Below are positions 1-7,399 of a DNA stretch of 35,769 nt, piece by piece. The DNA is taken from the NCBI GenBank assembly GCA_029782335.1, contig JAKOVA010000042.1, forward strand, positions 1 through 35,769, in the 5' to 3' direction. A program made the position numbers and the translations under genes. How positions within the stretch are numbered: position 1 is the stretch's first letter; each line of letters starts with the position of its first letter. The DNA is from Actinomycetes bacterium (lineage in GTDB: Bacteria > Actinomycetota > Acidimicrobiia > Acidimicrobiales > Microtrichaceae). The notes below the pieces were generated by a model. It was given only the letters and a program-made list of their open reading frames with translations, was not told where the DNA came from and did not search any database.

Positions 1-1
1 C

Positions 2-475
2 ACCCGCTGGGGTGAGCGTCCCATCGAGTTCGCGTGCGCCGTCGCGCTCTCGGCGCGCTTCGGGATCGACCTGGACCTCGCCGCCCTCACCCCCGAGGAG
101 ACGGCGATCCTCCGTCGGGCGGTCGCACTGGCCCGGCGCACTCAGCCCGTCGTGCAGCACGGCCGGTTGCAGCGGCTCGTCTCGCCCGTCGACGAGACGA
201 GTTCGGGCCGGGCAGCGCTCGGCTACATGTCGGCCGACGCTCGCAACGCGGTGTTCTTCGCGTACCAGCTCGAGGCGGGCGACGCTTCGGCACCGACGCT
301 CCGATTCACCGGACTCGACCCGTCCACCACCTACCGCGTCACCCACACCGATTTGCTCGGTGACCCCACCGTCGTCGGTCACCTGACCGGGTCGCAGCTC
401 GAGGGCCGCGGCGTGGCCTGGCCGCTCGACGCGCCGCTGCGTGCGGCGATCTGGGAAGTGGTGGCCGAGCCCTGA
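2..475 (+). CDS. Alpha-galactosidase-like glycoside hydrolase (GH36), C-terminal fragment
   Basis: The reading frame is open from base 2 to the TGA at 473-475, so only the last 157 or so residues are present and the start lies outside the window. The first visible residues (TRWGERPIEFACAVALSARF) and the following beta-rich segment with YMSADARNAVFFAYQLE and a terminal LDPSTTYRVT-type stretch resemble the C-terminal end of the barrel and the C-terminal beta domain of GH36/melibiase alpha-galactosidases. Catalytic aspartates would lie upstream and cannot be checked. The gene converges on the minus-strand RCC1 gene with only 11 bp between stops. The family call is recognition from a fragment, so moderate confidence; any GH36/GH31-clan alpha-glycosidase is possible. 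Confidence 0.6.
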   Translation, partial: TRWGERPIEFACAVALSARFGIDLDLAALTPEETAILRRAVALARRTQPVVQHGRLQRLVSPVDETSSGRAALGYMSADARNAVFFAYQLEAGDASAPTLRFTGLDPSTTYRVTHTDLLGDPTVVGHLTGSQLEGRGVAWPLDAPLRAAIWEVVAEP

Positions 476-486
476 TCGGGCGTAGC

Positions 487-2004
487 TCAGAGCGTCACCC
501 GCACCGGCTTCGTCGAGCCGCTCCCGCGACCCCGACCAAGCTGTCCATCGCCTTCGGCTCCCCAGCAACGAACGTCGCTGCGGCCGACGAGGGCGCACGT
601 GTGGAAGGTGCCGACGGCGACGTCGCGGACGTCGCGGAGGTCGACCTCGACCGGCCTCGGCCGCGCCGCGGCGGCCTTGGAGCCGCTCGTCTGGCCGAAG
701 ACATCGTCGCCCCAGCACGACAACCGCCCGCCTCGCTCCACCGCACATCCCGACCAGTCACCGATCGACAACTGTTCGACGTGGTCGAGGCCGATGACCG
801 TCGACGGCGCGACCGCGTCGGCGATCACTCCGACGCCGAGTTGCCCGCGGTTCGAGCGACCCCAACACGTGACCGTGCCCGCTCGAAGTCGAGCGCACGC
901 GTGCGCTTCCGCCGCGACGACCTCGATGGCGTCTTTCACTCCCGGCACGCGCTGGGGGGTCGGGTTGGAGCTCGACAGCGTCGCGCTGCCGATCTCCCCG
1001 GAAAGATTGGAGCCCCAACACCAGACCCCACCGTTGCGGGCCAGCGCACACGACAGCCGGTCGGCCACCGAGACAGAGCGGATCGCGGGAAGTCCACCGA
1101 CTGCAACCGGCCGACGACGGCTCGCGCCGCGCACACCGAGCTGGCCGGCGTCGTTCGCACCCCAGCAGACGACCGACGCGTCGTCGCGGACCGCGCAGCT
1201 GTGATCGGCGGCGACCGCAATCACCACCGCTGCGCTCTGGGCTGCGTCGGTCGCGGTCGCCGTGCCGCCACCCCAACACCGGGCGTCACCGTCCTCGATC
1301 GCGCACACGCGTCCGCCACCGGCGGTGAGGTCGGTCGCGTCAGCAACCGCCGCGCCGCCGTCCGCGCTCCCGAGTTGGCCGCCCGCAGCCGAACCCCAGC
1401 ACCGCACGTCGCCACCGTCGAGGCGCGCACATGTTGCGAGACCCGAGCTCACGAGCTGCTTCACGCTCCCGTCACCACCACCGTCGCTTCCCGTCGCGAA
1501 CAGGGCGACCAACGCTGCGGCGACGAGTGCGACCACGATCACCCCGACGAGCGCTCGGCGTCGACGGATCTGCCGGCGCCGGGCCTGGCGCTGAGCGTCC
1601 CGGGACGTGCGACGGGGCAGCGACGGCTCTGGGTCGTCCCGCGGCTCGGGCTCAGGCCGCGGATCGACACCGACCTCCGGCCGCGCCTCTGCGCGCGGCT
1701 CAACCTCCGGCTCTGCGCGCGACTCAACCTCCGGCTCCGGCTGCGGCTGCGGCTCTGCGCGCACCTCCGGCTGCGGCTCTGCGCGCACCTCCGGCTGCGG
1801 CTCTGCGCGCCCCTGAGGCTCGCGCGGCGCGTCGGATTCAGCTTCGACCGGACGTGCCTCAGCCGGTTCCCGTTGCAGCCTCGGTACCCACTCGAGGTCG
1901 CGCCGCCGCACGTTGTTCGTCCAGCGATGCCCGTTCCAGAACCGATACAGGTCGGGGTCGTGTGGGTCGTCGTACCAGCCGGCCTCGGGTGCGTCCTCAG
2001 CCAC
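487..2004 (-). CDS. Membrane-anchored RCC1-repeat (seven-bladed propeller) protein with DUF2510 domain
   Basis: The N-terminus carries a DUF2510-like signature (EAGWYDDPHDPDLYRFWNGHRWT), typical of actinobacterial membrane proteins. A Pro/Glu/Arg-rich low-complexity linker built from short AEPQPEVR-type repeats follows, then a basic patch and one transmembrane helix (LVGVIVVALVAAALVALFA). The C-terminal ~350 residues hold seven RCC1-type repeats, each with the pattern C-A-x(n)-V-x-C-W-G and most ending in GQLG. This predicts a seven-bladed beta propeller outside the membrane. The two Cys per repeat could form disulfides. The start is ambiguous: GTG at 2004 directly precedes the DUF2510 motif, while GTG at 2034 would add ten residues. 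The gene overlaps the stop of the upstream lipoprotein gene, so the two are probably co-transcribed. Ligand unknown. Confidence 0.85.
   Translation of the reverse strand: MAEDAPEAGWYDDPHDPDLYRFWNGHRWTNNVRRRDLEWVPRLQREPAEARPVEAESDAPREPQGRAEPQPEVRAEPQPEVRAEPQPQPEPEVESRAEPEVEPRAEARPEVGVDPRPEPEPRDDPEPSLPRRTSRDAQRQARRRQIRRRRALVGVIVVALVAAALVALFATGSDGGGDGSVKQLVSSGLATCARLDGGDVRCWGSAAGGQLGSADGGAAVADATDLTAGGGRVCAIEDGDARCWGGGTATATDAAQSAAVVIAVAADHSCAVRDDASVVCWGANDAGQLGVRGASRRRPVAVGGLPAIRSVSVADRLSCALARNGGVWCWGSNLSGEIGSATLSSSNPTPQRVPGVKDAIEVVAAEAHACARLRAGTVTCWGRSNRGQLGVGVIADAVAPSTVIGLDHVEQLSIGDWSGCAVERGGRLSCWGDDVFGQTSGSKAAAARPRPVEVDLRDVRDVAVGTFHTCALVGRSDVRCWGAEGDGQLGRGRGSGSTKPVRVTL
1687..1818. repeat. 24-bp tandem repeats inside the RCC1 gene linker
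   Basis: Two 24-bp units (1687-1710 and 1711-1734) begin CTCTGCGCGC and end CAACCTCCGG. Three further 24-bp units (1747-1770, 1771-1794, 1795-1818) begin CTGCGGCTCTGCGCGC; the last is degenerate. They encode the Glu/Pro/Arg-rich octapeptide repeats of the linker between DUF2510 and the transmembrane helix. Because the period is a multiple of three, copy-number change would alter linker length without a frameshift. Confidence 0.85.
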
Positions 2005-2533
2005 GGTCCACCCCCACCACGAGTTGGGCGACACCGACCGCCGACCGCGGTGCGTCGTCGCCGGCGGGGCGAACCTCGATCGCCGCCGGCCCGGTATGAA
2101 CGGTCAGCGGCAGGGCGCTCGTCACTTTGAATCCGGCGGATGATCCCTCCGGGGTCGCCTGCGCGAGGAGGAGCCGTTCGTCGCCCTGCACCACCTCCAC
2201 CGACAACAACCCGGCGTAGGGAGCGCGCCCGCTACAGGAGGCCCGGAACTTCGAAGCCTCGATCTCCACCGCCGCGCCGACCGGCACCATCACCGCCGTT
2301 CCCACCTTCTGCGAGCGGCCCGGGGCGGAGAGCGTCACCTCGGGTTGGCATGACGGGGAAGTTCGGCGTGAGGTCGCGCGCTCCTCGGAACAGGCGACCA
2401 ACACGGCCGCGCACAACGCCGCGCACAACAACGCCACACCAGCGGCCGTCACCCCCCTGAATCGTCCGCCGCGGGTCCGGTTCACCGCAGGATCCACCGC
2501 CGCATTCTCGCCCGAGCGTCTCATGGCCGCCAT
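1997..2533 (-). CDS. Hypothetical lipoprotein
   Basis: Encodes about 178 residues starting MAAMRRSGENAAVD. A hydrophobic signal (VTAAGVALLCAALCAAVLVAC) ends in a clear lipobox L-V-A-C, so the protein is expected to be acylated and anchored on the outer face of the membrane. The mature part is Ser/Thr/Pro- and beta-rich with two more Cys (PSCQPEVTL and RASCSGRAPY), possibly a disulfide. I do not recognise a domain. An in-frame ATG at 2524 (MRRSGENAA) is an alternative start. It lies immediately upstream of, and overlaps by 8 bp, the RCC1 propeller gene on the same strand, suggesting joint expression. It is divergent from the pilin-LamG gene with only 21 bp between start codons. Confidence 0.75.
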   Translation of the reverse strand: MAAMRRSGENAAVDPAVNRTRGGRFRGVTAAGVALLCAALCAAVLVACSEERATSRRTSPSCQPEVTLSAPGRSQKVGTAVMVPVGAAVEIEASKFRASCSGRAPYAGLLSVEVVQGDERLLLAQATPEGSSAGFKVTSALPLTVHTGPAAIEVRPAGDDAPRSAVGVAQLVVGVDRG

Positions 2534-2554
2534 TGCGCTGCCGATAGGTTGCCG

Positions 2555-3733
2555 ATGTCTGTCCGGGGCGAGCGCGGCTTCACGCTGATCGAGTTGATGG
2601 TCGTCGTCCTCGTCGTCGGCATCCTGATGTCGATCGCGGTGCCGACATTCCTCGGGGCACGGAGCCGAGCGCAAGACACCGTCGCGAAAAGTTCGTTGCA
2701 TCTCGCGCTGAGCGTCGCCGCCGCAGAGCCTTCGGCGCCCATCAACGCTGAGGGAATGGCGAAGTTGGAGCGCTCGCTCGAGTTCGTCCGGGCGCGGCAG
2801 AGTTCGACCGGTCCGAAGGTGCTCAGCATCGCGGTGAGCGATGAGCGCTGGGCAGCGGCCGCCCTCTCCGACAGCGGAACCTGCTTCTGGGTCTCGACCG
2901 ACTTCATCTCGAAGCCCGACGAAGGCAGTCGATCGGGCGACCAGTGTTCCGGATCCGACGTCCTGCCGGACGGCGGTGATGACGGCGACGGTCGCTCGGC
3001 GGTAACCGGTGGGCTCGAGAGCCCCCCACCCGGAGGCGGTGGGCCGTCCGGACCTTCCTACGACCAGGCCGTCCTCGGCTCCGGGTCGCTCGTGGCCTAC
3101 TGGCGGCTCGAGCCCTCCGACGGTGGTACCGCTGTGGACTCGGGTCCCTACGGTTTCAACGGCACCTACACGCCCGCCGCGCAGGTCTCGGGGGCTCCCG
3201 CCGTCGCCGCTTCGTGGGGCTCGCTCCACACCGGCCCCGGCGCGTATGTCAACCTGCCGTTGATCGACGTCGACTGGTCCGGCGGTCTCACGATCGCGGC
3301 GTGGGTCCGGCCGGAGGGGCCGGGCTTCTACGACCGGATCCTCGAACTCTCGAACGGCCCGGGGGCGGATGGCATCTGGTTCGGTCGGACGATGAACCAG
3401 TCACGAATCGCGTTCGAGGTCCGCCCGAAGGGCACTGGCGTCAATCCGATCGCCGCGCCGAGCGGCTCCCTCAGCGACGGGATCTGGCAGTTCCAGGCCG
3501 TCACGGTGACCCCGGCGGGATCGGTGACCCTCTACCGGAACGCGAAGATCCTCGCGACCGGCCAGTCCCCCACCATGCCGGTCCCCGGCGCACGTGGCAT
3601 CAACTTCATCGGGCGCTCCGCTTGGCAGAACGAGCCCGAGTTCCGAGGCCTGATCGACGAAGTCTCGGTGTGGAACCGCCCGCTTGCCGCCGCCGAGCTG
3701 AGCAGCATCTACAAGGCCGGGATGACACCGTGA
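2555..3733 (+). CDS. Type IV pilin-like protein fused to a LamG/concanavalin A-like domain
   Basis: The N-terminus MSVRGERG|FTLIELMVVVLVVGIL is a textbook class III prepilin signal: cleavage after Gly8, Phe at +1, Glu at +5, then the hydrophobic assembly helix. After about 120 residues of pilin-like globular sequence and a Gly/Pro linker (PPPGGGGPSGPS), residues ~168-390 form a LamG-like jelly roll: LVAYWRLEPSDGGTAVDSGP, LTIAAWVRPEGPGFYDRILE, GIWQFQAVTVTPAGSVTLYR and LIDEVSVWNRPLAAAELSSIY. These are hallmark strands of concanavalin A-like lectin modules. At 392 residues it is far longer than ordinary pilins. Role inferred: a surface-displayed adhesin or minor pilin binding glycans or matrix. 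No pilus assembly ATPase or prepilin peptidase is in the window. ATG at 2555 is preferred over TTG at 2549. The downstream gene overlaps its stop (GTGA). Confidence 0.85.
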   Translation: MSVRGERGFTLIELMVVVLVVGILMSIAVPTFLGARSRAQDTVAKSSLHLALSVAAAEPSAPINAEGMAKLERSLEFVRARQSSTGPKVLSIAVSDERWAAAALSDSGTCFWVSTDFISKPDEGSRSGDQCSGSDVLPDGGDDGDGRSAVTGGLESPPPGGGGPSGPSYDQAVLGSGSLVAYWRLEPSDGGTAVDSGPYGFNGTYTPAAQVSGAPAVAASWGSLHTGPGAYVNLPLIDVDWSGGLTIAAWVRPEGPGFYDRILELSNGPGADGIWFGRTMNQSRIAFEVRPKGTGVNPIAAPSGSLSDGIWQFQAVTVTPAGSVTLYRNAKILATGQSPTMPVPGARGINFIGRSAWQNEPEFRGLIDEVSVWNRPLAAAELSSIYKAGMTP

Positions 3734-4215
3734 GCACACCGAGGAGATCACTCAAGACCGATGCCGGCCCGACCGACCACAGATCGGTGAGCGGAACCGC
3801 CGAAGTTCCACGCCGCCGCCTGCTCGCATGGGGTGGCATCGGCGCAACCGCGCTCGCACTCGGTACTGCATCGACCGCGTCGGCAGCATCCAGCGCATCG
3901 TCCGCGGCCGCGTCGGCGACCGGAGCGACGACGATGTGGCGCCTGGAGCACGACTGGGGGTTCCCGCTCTCCCCATCCGGTCGCAGCGCGTGTAGCTGCC
4001 GGGCGTGCGTCTCCCACGGCACCAACAAGCTGTTCTTCAGCAGGGCGGCCGCGGAGAACGGTCGGGCCCACCCGGGATGCTGCTGTCTCGCAACCCCGAT
4101 CCACCTGGGCGACAACCTCGACGAGCTCCGCGCCCTCAGCACGGACGGCGAATCGGTCGACCGACGCCGCCCCGAGGTTCGGGCAGCACTGCGTCGCTTG
4201 GAGCGACGGCGGTAG
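3730..4215 (+). CDS. Tat-exported small protein with Cys/His cluster (unknown family)
   Basis: 161 residues, GTG start overlapping the pilin-LamG stop by 4 bp (GTGA), so translation is probably coupled. Residues 28-53 form a Tat signal: RRRLLAW, hydrophobic GGIGATALALG, then an Ala/Ser-rich c-region with possible cleavage near TASA. The mature part holds a compact Cys/His cluster: C88-S-C90-R-A-C93-V-S-H96 and H114-P-G-C117-C118-C119, separated by NKLFFSRAAAENGRA. The C-terminus is Arg-rich and probably helical. Tat export of a protein with six Cys and two His is consistent with a cofactor or metal site loaded before export, but the metal is not evident. I do not recognise the family. Its only clue is coupling to the pilin-like adhesin. 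Confidence 0.75.
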   Translation: MSTPRRSLKTDAGPTDHRSVSGTAEVPRRRLLAWGGIGATALALGTASTASAASSASSAAASATGATTMWRLEHDWGFPLSPSGRSACSCRACVSHGTNKLFFSRAAAENGRAHPGCCCLATPIHLGDNLDELRALSTDGESVDRRRPEVRAALRRLERRR

Positions 4216-4273
4216 TCGAGGCGGCGAGGAAGCCTCGCACTGACATCCGGCCGTGCTCTACGGGGTACGGATC

Positions 4274-4307
4274 ATGTCGGTGCGGGGTTCCCCCGCCGCC
4301 TCGACAT
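4274..4307 (+). other. Two-part hairpin upstream of the FAD oxidase gene
   Basis: ATGTCG (4274-4279) pairs with CGACAT (4302-4307) and, nested inside, GCGGG (4282-4286) pairs with CCCGC (4292-4296) around a GTTCC loop, with small asymmetric internal bulges. There is no T-tract after it, so it is not a classical intrinsic terminator. It lies 58 bp after the Tat-protein gene and 85 bp before the FAD oxidase start. It may end the pilin transcript or be part of the next 5' leader. Confidence 0.35.
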
Positions 4308-4377
4308 AGCCAATCCCCGGGGGCCCGTCGCCGCGGGTGCGCCGAGCGTTCCCCCGTGCTAAACGTGGCCCTTCCCC

Positions 4378-4384
4378 GGGGAGG
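4378..4384 (+). promoter_or_regulatory. Ribosome binding site of the FAD oxidase gene
   Basis: GGGGAGG sits 7 nt upstream of ATG 4392. This fixes the start at 4392 rather than at the open frame further upstream, and it contrasts with the many starts in this window that lack any Shine-Dalgarno sequence. Confidence 0.7.
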
Positions 4385-4391
4385 CGTCACG

Positions 4392-5780
4392 ATGACTGAA
4401 CGGACCGACACCACCGAGGTCCTCGAAGCACTACGAGGTGCCGTTGGCGAGGCGTTCGTGGCCTCCGGCGACGACATCAATCCCGACCTCACCCACGACG
4501 AGTGCCTGACGAGCGACGCCGTGGTTCCGCTCGCGGTGGTCCGACCGGCCTCGACCGCCGAGGTGGCCGACGTGATGCGGATCGCGTCACGACACGGCGT
4601 CCCCGTCACGGCGCGTGGTTCCGGAACGGGTCTCTCCGGCGCCGCGATCCCCCGCACCGACGGGATCCTCGTCGCGTTCGATCGGATGTCGGCGGTACTC
4701 GAGATCGACACCGACAACCACACCGCCACCATCCAGCCCGGCTTGACCCTCGACGTGTTCGACGAGGCGTTGGCGCCCCTCGGCCTCGTCTATCCGGTGT
4801 TTCCCGGCGAGTACTCCGCGAGTCTCGGGGGCAACGTCAACACGAACGCCGGCGGCATGCGTGCGGTGAAGTACGGAGTAACCCGCCACCACGTCCTGGG
4901 TCTCGAGTTGGTGTTGGCCGACGGCACCGTGATGCGAACCGGCGGCAAGTACGTGAAGTCGTCCACCGGCTACGACCTCACCCAGTTGGTGATCGGGTCC
5001 GAGGGCACGCTCGCGTTGGTCACCGAGGTCACGGTGAAGCTCCAGCCGCGGCTCCCACACGCCGCCACCGTGCTGGCGCCGTTCGCAACCCTCGATGGGG
5101 TCACCGCTGCGGTCCCGCGGGTGGTCGACTCCGGAATCGGGCCGCGGGTGCTCGAGTACATCGACCTGCTCACGATGTCGGCGATGACGGCCTCCTCCGG
5201 CTTGGAGCTGGGCATCCCCGACGACATCCGCAACCAGGCACTCGCCTACCTGGTGGTGGTGCTGGAATCCGCGCACCCGGATCGACTCGACGCCGACGTC
5301 GAAGCGCTCGGCACGCAGCTGGCGGAACTCGGCGCCATGGACGTCTACGTGCTGCCGGAGGCCGCCGCCGGGCAGATCATCGAGCTGCGCGAGCGTGCCT
5401 TCTGGTTGGCGAAGGCCAACGGCGCCAACGACGTGGTCGACACGGTGGTACCCCGCGCGACGATCCCGCGCTTCATGGCGAAGGTGTCCGCGATCGCCGA
5501 GGAGACCGGCTCGTGGATCGCCGGATGCGGACACGCCGGCGACGGCAACGTGCACCTCGGGATCTTCCAGGCGGATCCGGCCACCCGGAGCCAGGTGTTG
5601 CGAGCCATCTTCGAGGCTGCCGTCGACGTCGGGGGAACCATCTCGGGTGAGCACGGCCTCGGCCACGCGAAGCGTCCGTACTTCCTCGACCTCGAAGACC
5701 CCGCGAAGGTTGAGCTGATGCGTCGCGTCAAGGCGGCGTTCGACCCCGACGGCATCCTCAACCCGGGCGTGATCTTCTGA
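4392..5780 (+). CDS. FAD-linked oxidase, GlcD / D-lactate dehydrogenase type
   Basis: 462 residues, the usual size for GlcD-type FAD enzymes. The N-terminal PCMH-type FAD-binding domain shows TARGSGTGLSGAAIP at about residues 73-87 and the GGNVNTNAGGMRAVKYG stretch. The C-terminal FAD-oxidase domain shows CGHAGDGNVHLGIF and GTISGEHGLGHAKRPYF, with the catalytic-type His/Glu residues. Family members oxidise D-2-hydroxyacids (glycolate, D-lactate, D-2-hydroxyglutarate and others) to 2-oxoacids, passing electrons to the membrane chain or another acceptor. It is followed 49 bp later by a ThDP-dependent enzyme, so the pair may oxidise a 2-hydroxyacid and then process the 2-oxoacid. No Fe-S subunit (GlcF) is adjacent, so the electron acceptor is open. 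Confidence 0.9.
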   Translation: MTERTDTTEVLEALRGAVGEAFVASGDDINPDLTHDECLTSDAVVPLAVVRPASTAEVADVMRIASRHGVPVTARGSGTGLSGAAIPRTDGILVAFDRMSAVLEIDTDNHTATIQPGLTLDVFDEALAPLGLVYPVFPGEYSASLGGNVNTNAGGMRAVKYGVTRHHVLGLELVLADGTVMRTGGKYVKSSTGYDLTQLVIGSEGTLALVTEVTVKLQPRLPHAATVLAPFATLDGVTAAVPRVVDSGIGPRVLEYIDLLTMSAMTASSGLELGIPDDIRNQALAYLVVVLESAHPDRLDADVEALGTQLAELGAMDVYVLPEAAAGQIIELRERAFWLAKANGANDVVDTVVPRATIPRFMAKVSAIAEETGSWIAGCGHAGDGNVHLGIFQADPATRSQVLRAIFEAAVDVGGTISGEHGLGHAKRPYFLDLEDPAKVELMRRVKAAFDPDGILNPGVIF

Positions 5781-5829
5781 CCTCAGCGGCATCTGCCGGT
5801 TCCATCCACTCCGATCGGAGACCTCACCC

Positions 5830-7386
5830 ATGAACGGCGCACAGGCACTCATTCGCACCCTCGTCGACTCGGGCGTCGACGTGTGCTTCTCCAATCCGGG
5901 CACCTCCGAAATGCATTTCGTCGCGGCCCTCGATCAGGTCCCCGAGATGCGCGGGGTGCTCGGTCTGTTCGAGGGTGTGGTGACCGGCGCCGCCGACGGT
6001 TACGCCCGGATGGCCGGACGGCCCGCCGCAACGTTGCTGCACCTCGGCCCCGGGCTCGGCAACGGCCTGGCGAACCTGCACAACGCCCGACGCGCCCACA
6101 CGCCGGTGGTGAACATCGTGGGCGACCACGCGACCTACCACAAGCAGTACGACGCGCCCCTCGAGTCCGACATCGACGCGATCGCCTCCGCCGTTTCGGG
6201 CTGGATCCGTCATTCGAGCGCTCCCGACCGCGTCGCCGCCGACGCCGCCGACGCGGTGGCCGCGGCGATGTCTCCGCCCGGTCAGGTGGCAACGCTGGTG
6301 CTGCCCGCCGACGTGTGCTGGCTGCCCGCCTCGGGTGCCGCAGCACCGGTGGCGGCACCCACAGCATCCGCGGTTCCCGCCGATCGGATCGATGAGGTCG
6401 CCAAGGTGCTGCGCAGCGGGGAGGCGACCGGCATCCTCATCGGCGGGCGGGTGATGGGCGAAGCCGGTCAACGTGCCGCTGCGCGGGTCGCAGCGGCGTC
6501 CGGAGCGCGGCTGCTGAGCGAGACCTTCTCGGCCCGCCAGGCGCGGGGCGCGGGGCTCCCCTCGATCGACCGGCTCGCCTACCTGGCCGAGTTCGCCCAG
6601 ATGCAGCTCGACGGGATCGCGCACCTGATCCTCGTCGACGCCGCAGCACCCGTGTCGTTCTTCGCGTACCCCGACAAGGCATCGGTACTGACCCCCGAGG
6701 GGTGCCACGTTCACCGCTTGGCGGCCGGCGCCGAAGACCCGGTCGCAGCGTTGGAGGCCCTCGCCGACGCGCTGGGCGCGGAGGCCGACGTGCTGAGCGT
6801 CGCCGCGTCCCGTCCTGAGCGGCCCTCTGGCGCCTTGACCTCCGAGACGCTCGGAGCAGCGATCGGAGCGGTACTGCCCGAAGGGGCGATCGTGGCAGAC
6901 GAGGCGAACACCTCTGGCCTCTTCATCCCCGCCGCCACCGCGGGTGCGCCGCGCCACGATTGGATGACCCTGACCGGGGGTGCGATCGGCATCGGACTTC
7001 CGATGGCATTGGGCGCGTCGATCGCTTGTCCCGATCGTCCGGTGCTGGCCCTCCAGGCCGACGGCTCGGCGATGTACACGCTCCAGGCGCTGTGGACGAT
7101 GGCGCGCGAGTCGTGCGACGTCACCACCGTCATCGCGAACAACGGCAGCTACGCGGTGCTGAACATGGAGCTGAGCCGTGTCGGCGCCGAGGCCGGCGGC
7201 CCGAAGGCCCGTGAGATGCTCGACCTGCACGGCCCCGACCTCGACTTCGTGGCGCTGTCGCGTGGTATGGGGGTTCCCGCGGAGCGTGTGGAGACGGCCG
7301 AGGCGTTGACCGCGGCGCTTGAGCGGGCGATCGCGGAGCCCGGCCCACATCTCATCGACGCGGTCGTTCCGCCGCTTGGACTCTGA
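5830..7386 (+). CDS. Thiamine diphosphate-dependent enzyme, acetolactate synthase / benzoylformate decarboxylase-like
   Basis: 518 residues with the standard three-domain ThDP layout. The N-terminal PYR domain starts MNGAQALIRTLVDSGVDVCF and carries Glu48 in GLFEGVVTGAADGYARMAG, the conserved Glu that activates ThDP. The C-terminal PP domain has QADGSAMYTLQALW followed about 25 residues later by IANNGSY, the Mg/ThDP motif. Sequences like this are often named acetolactate synthase large subunit, but no small subunit is present and it lies beside a 2-hydroxyacid oxidase, so a 2-oxoacid decarboxylase or carboligase outside branched-chain synthesis is at least as likely. A GGAG-type site 12 nt before ATG 5830 supports the start. 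Substrate unresolved. Confidence 0.85.
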   Translation: MNGAQALIRTLVDSGVDVCFSNPGTSEMHFVAALDQVPEMRGVLGLFEGVVTGAADGYARMAGRPAATLLHLGPGLGNGLANLHNARRAHTPVVNIVGDHATYHKQYDAPLESDIDAIASAVSGWIRHSSAPDRVAADAADAVAAAMSPPGQVATLVLPADVCWLPASGAAAPVAAPTASAVPADRIDEVAKVLRSGEATGILIGGRVMGEAGQRAAARVAAASGARLLSETFSARQARGAGLPSIDRLAYLAEFAQMQLDGIAHLILVDAAAPVSFFAYPDKASVLTPEGCHVHRLAAGAEDPVAALEALADALGAEADVLSVAASRPERPSGALTSETLGAAIGAVLPEGAIVADEANTSGLFIPAATAGAPRHDWMTLTGGAIGIGLPMALGASIACPDRPVLALQADGSAMYTLQALWTMARESCDVTTVIANNGSYAVLNMELSRVGAEAGGPKAREMLDLHGPDLDFVALSRGMGVPAERVETAEALTAALERAIAEPGPHLIDAVVPPLGL

Positions 7387-7399
7387 CGATCGCCGCGAC

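Noticed and set aside
5830..7386. Glyoxylate carboligase
   Set aside because: Glyoxylate carboligase has Val in place of the ThDP-activating Glu; here the Glu (E48) is present.
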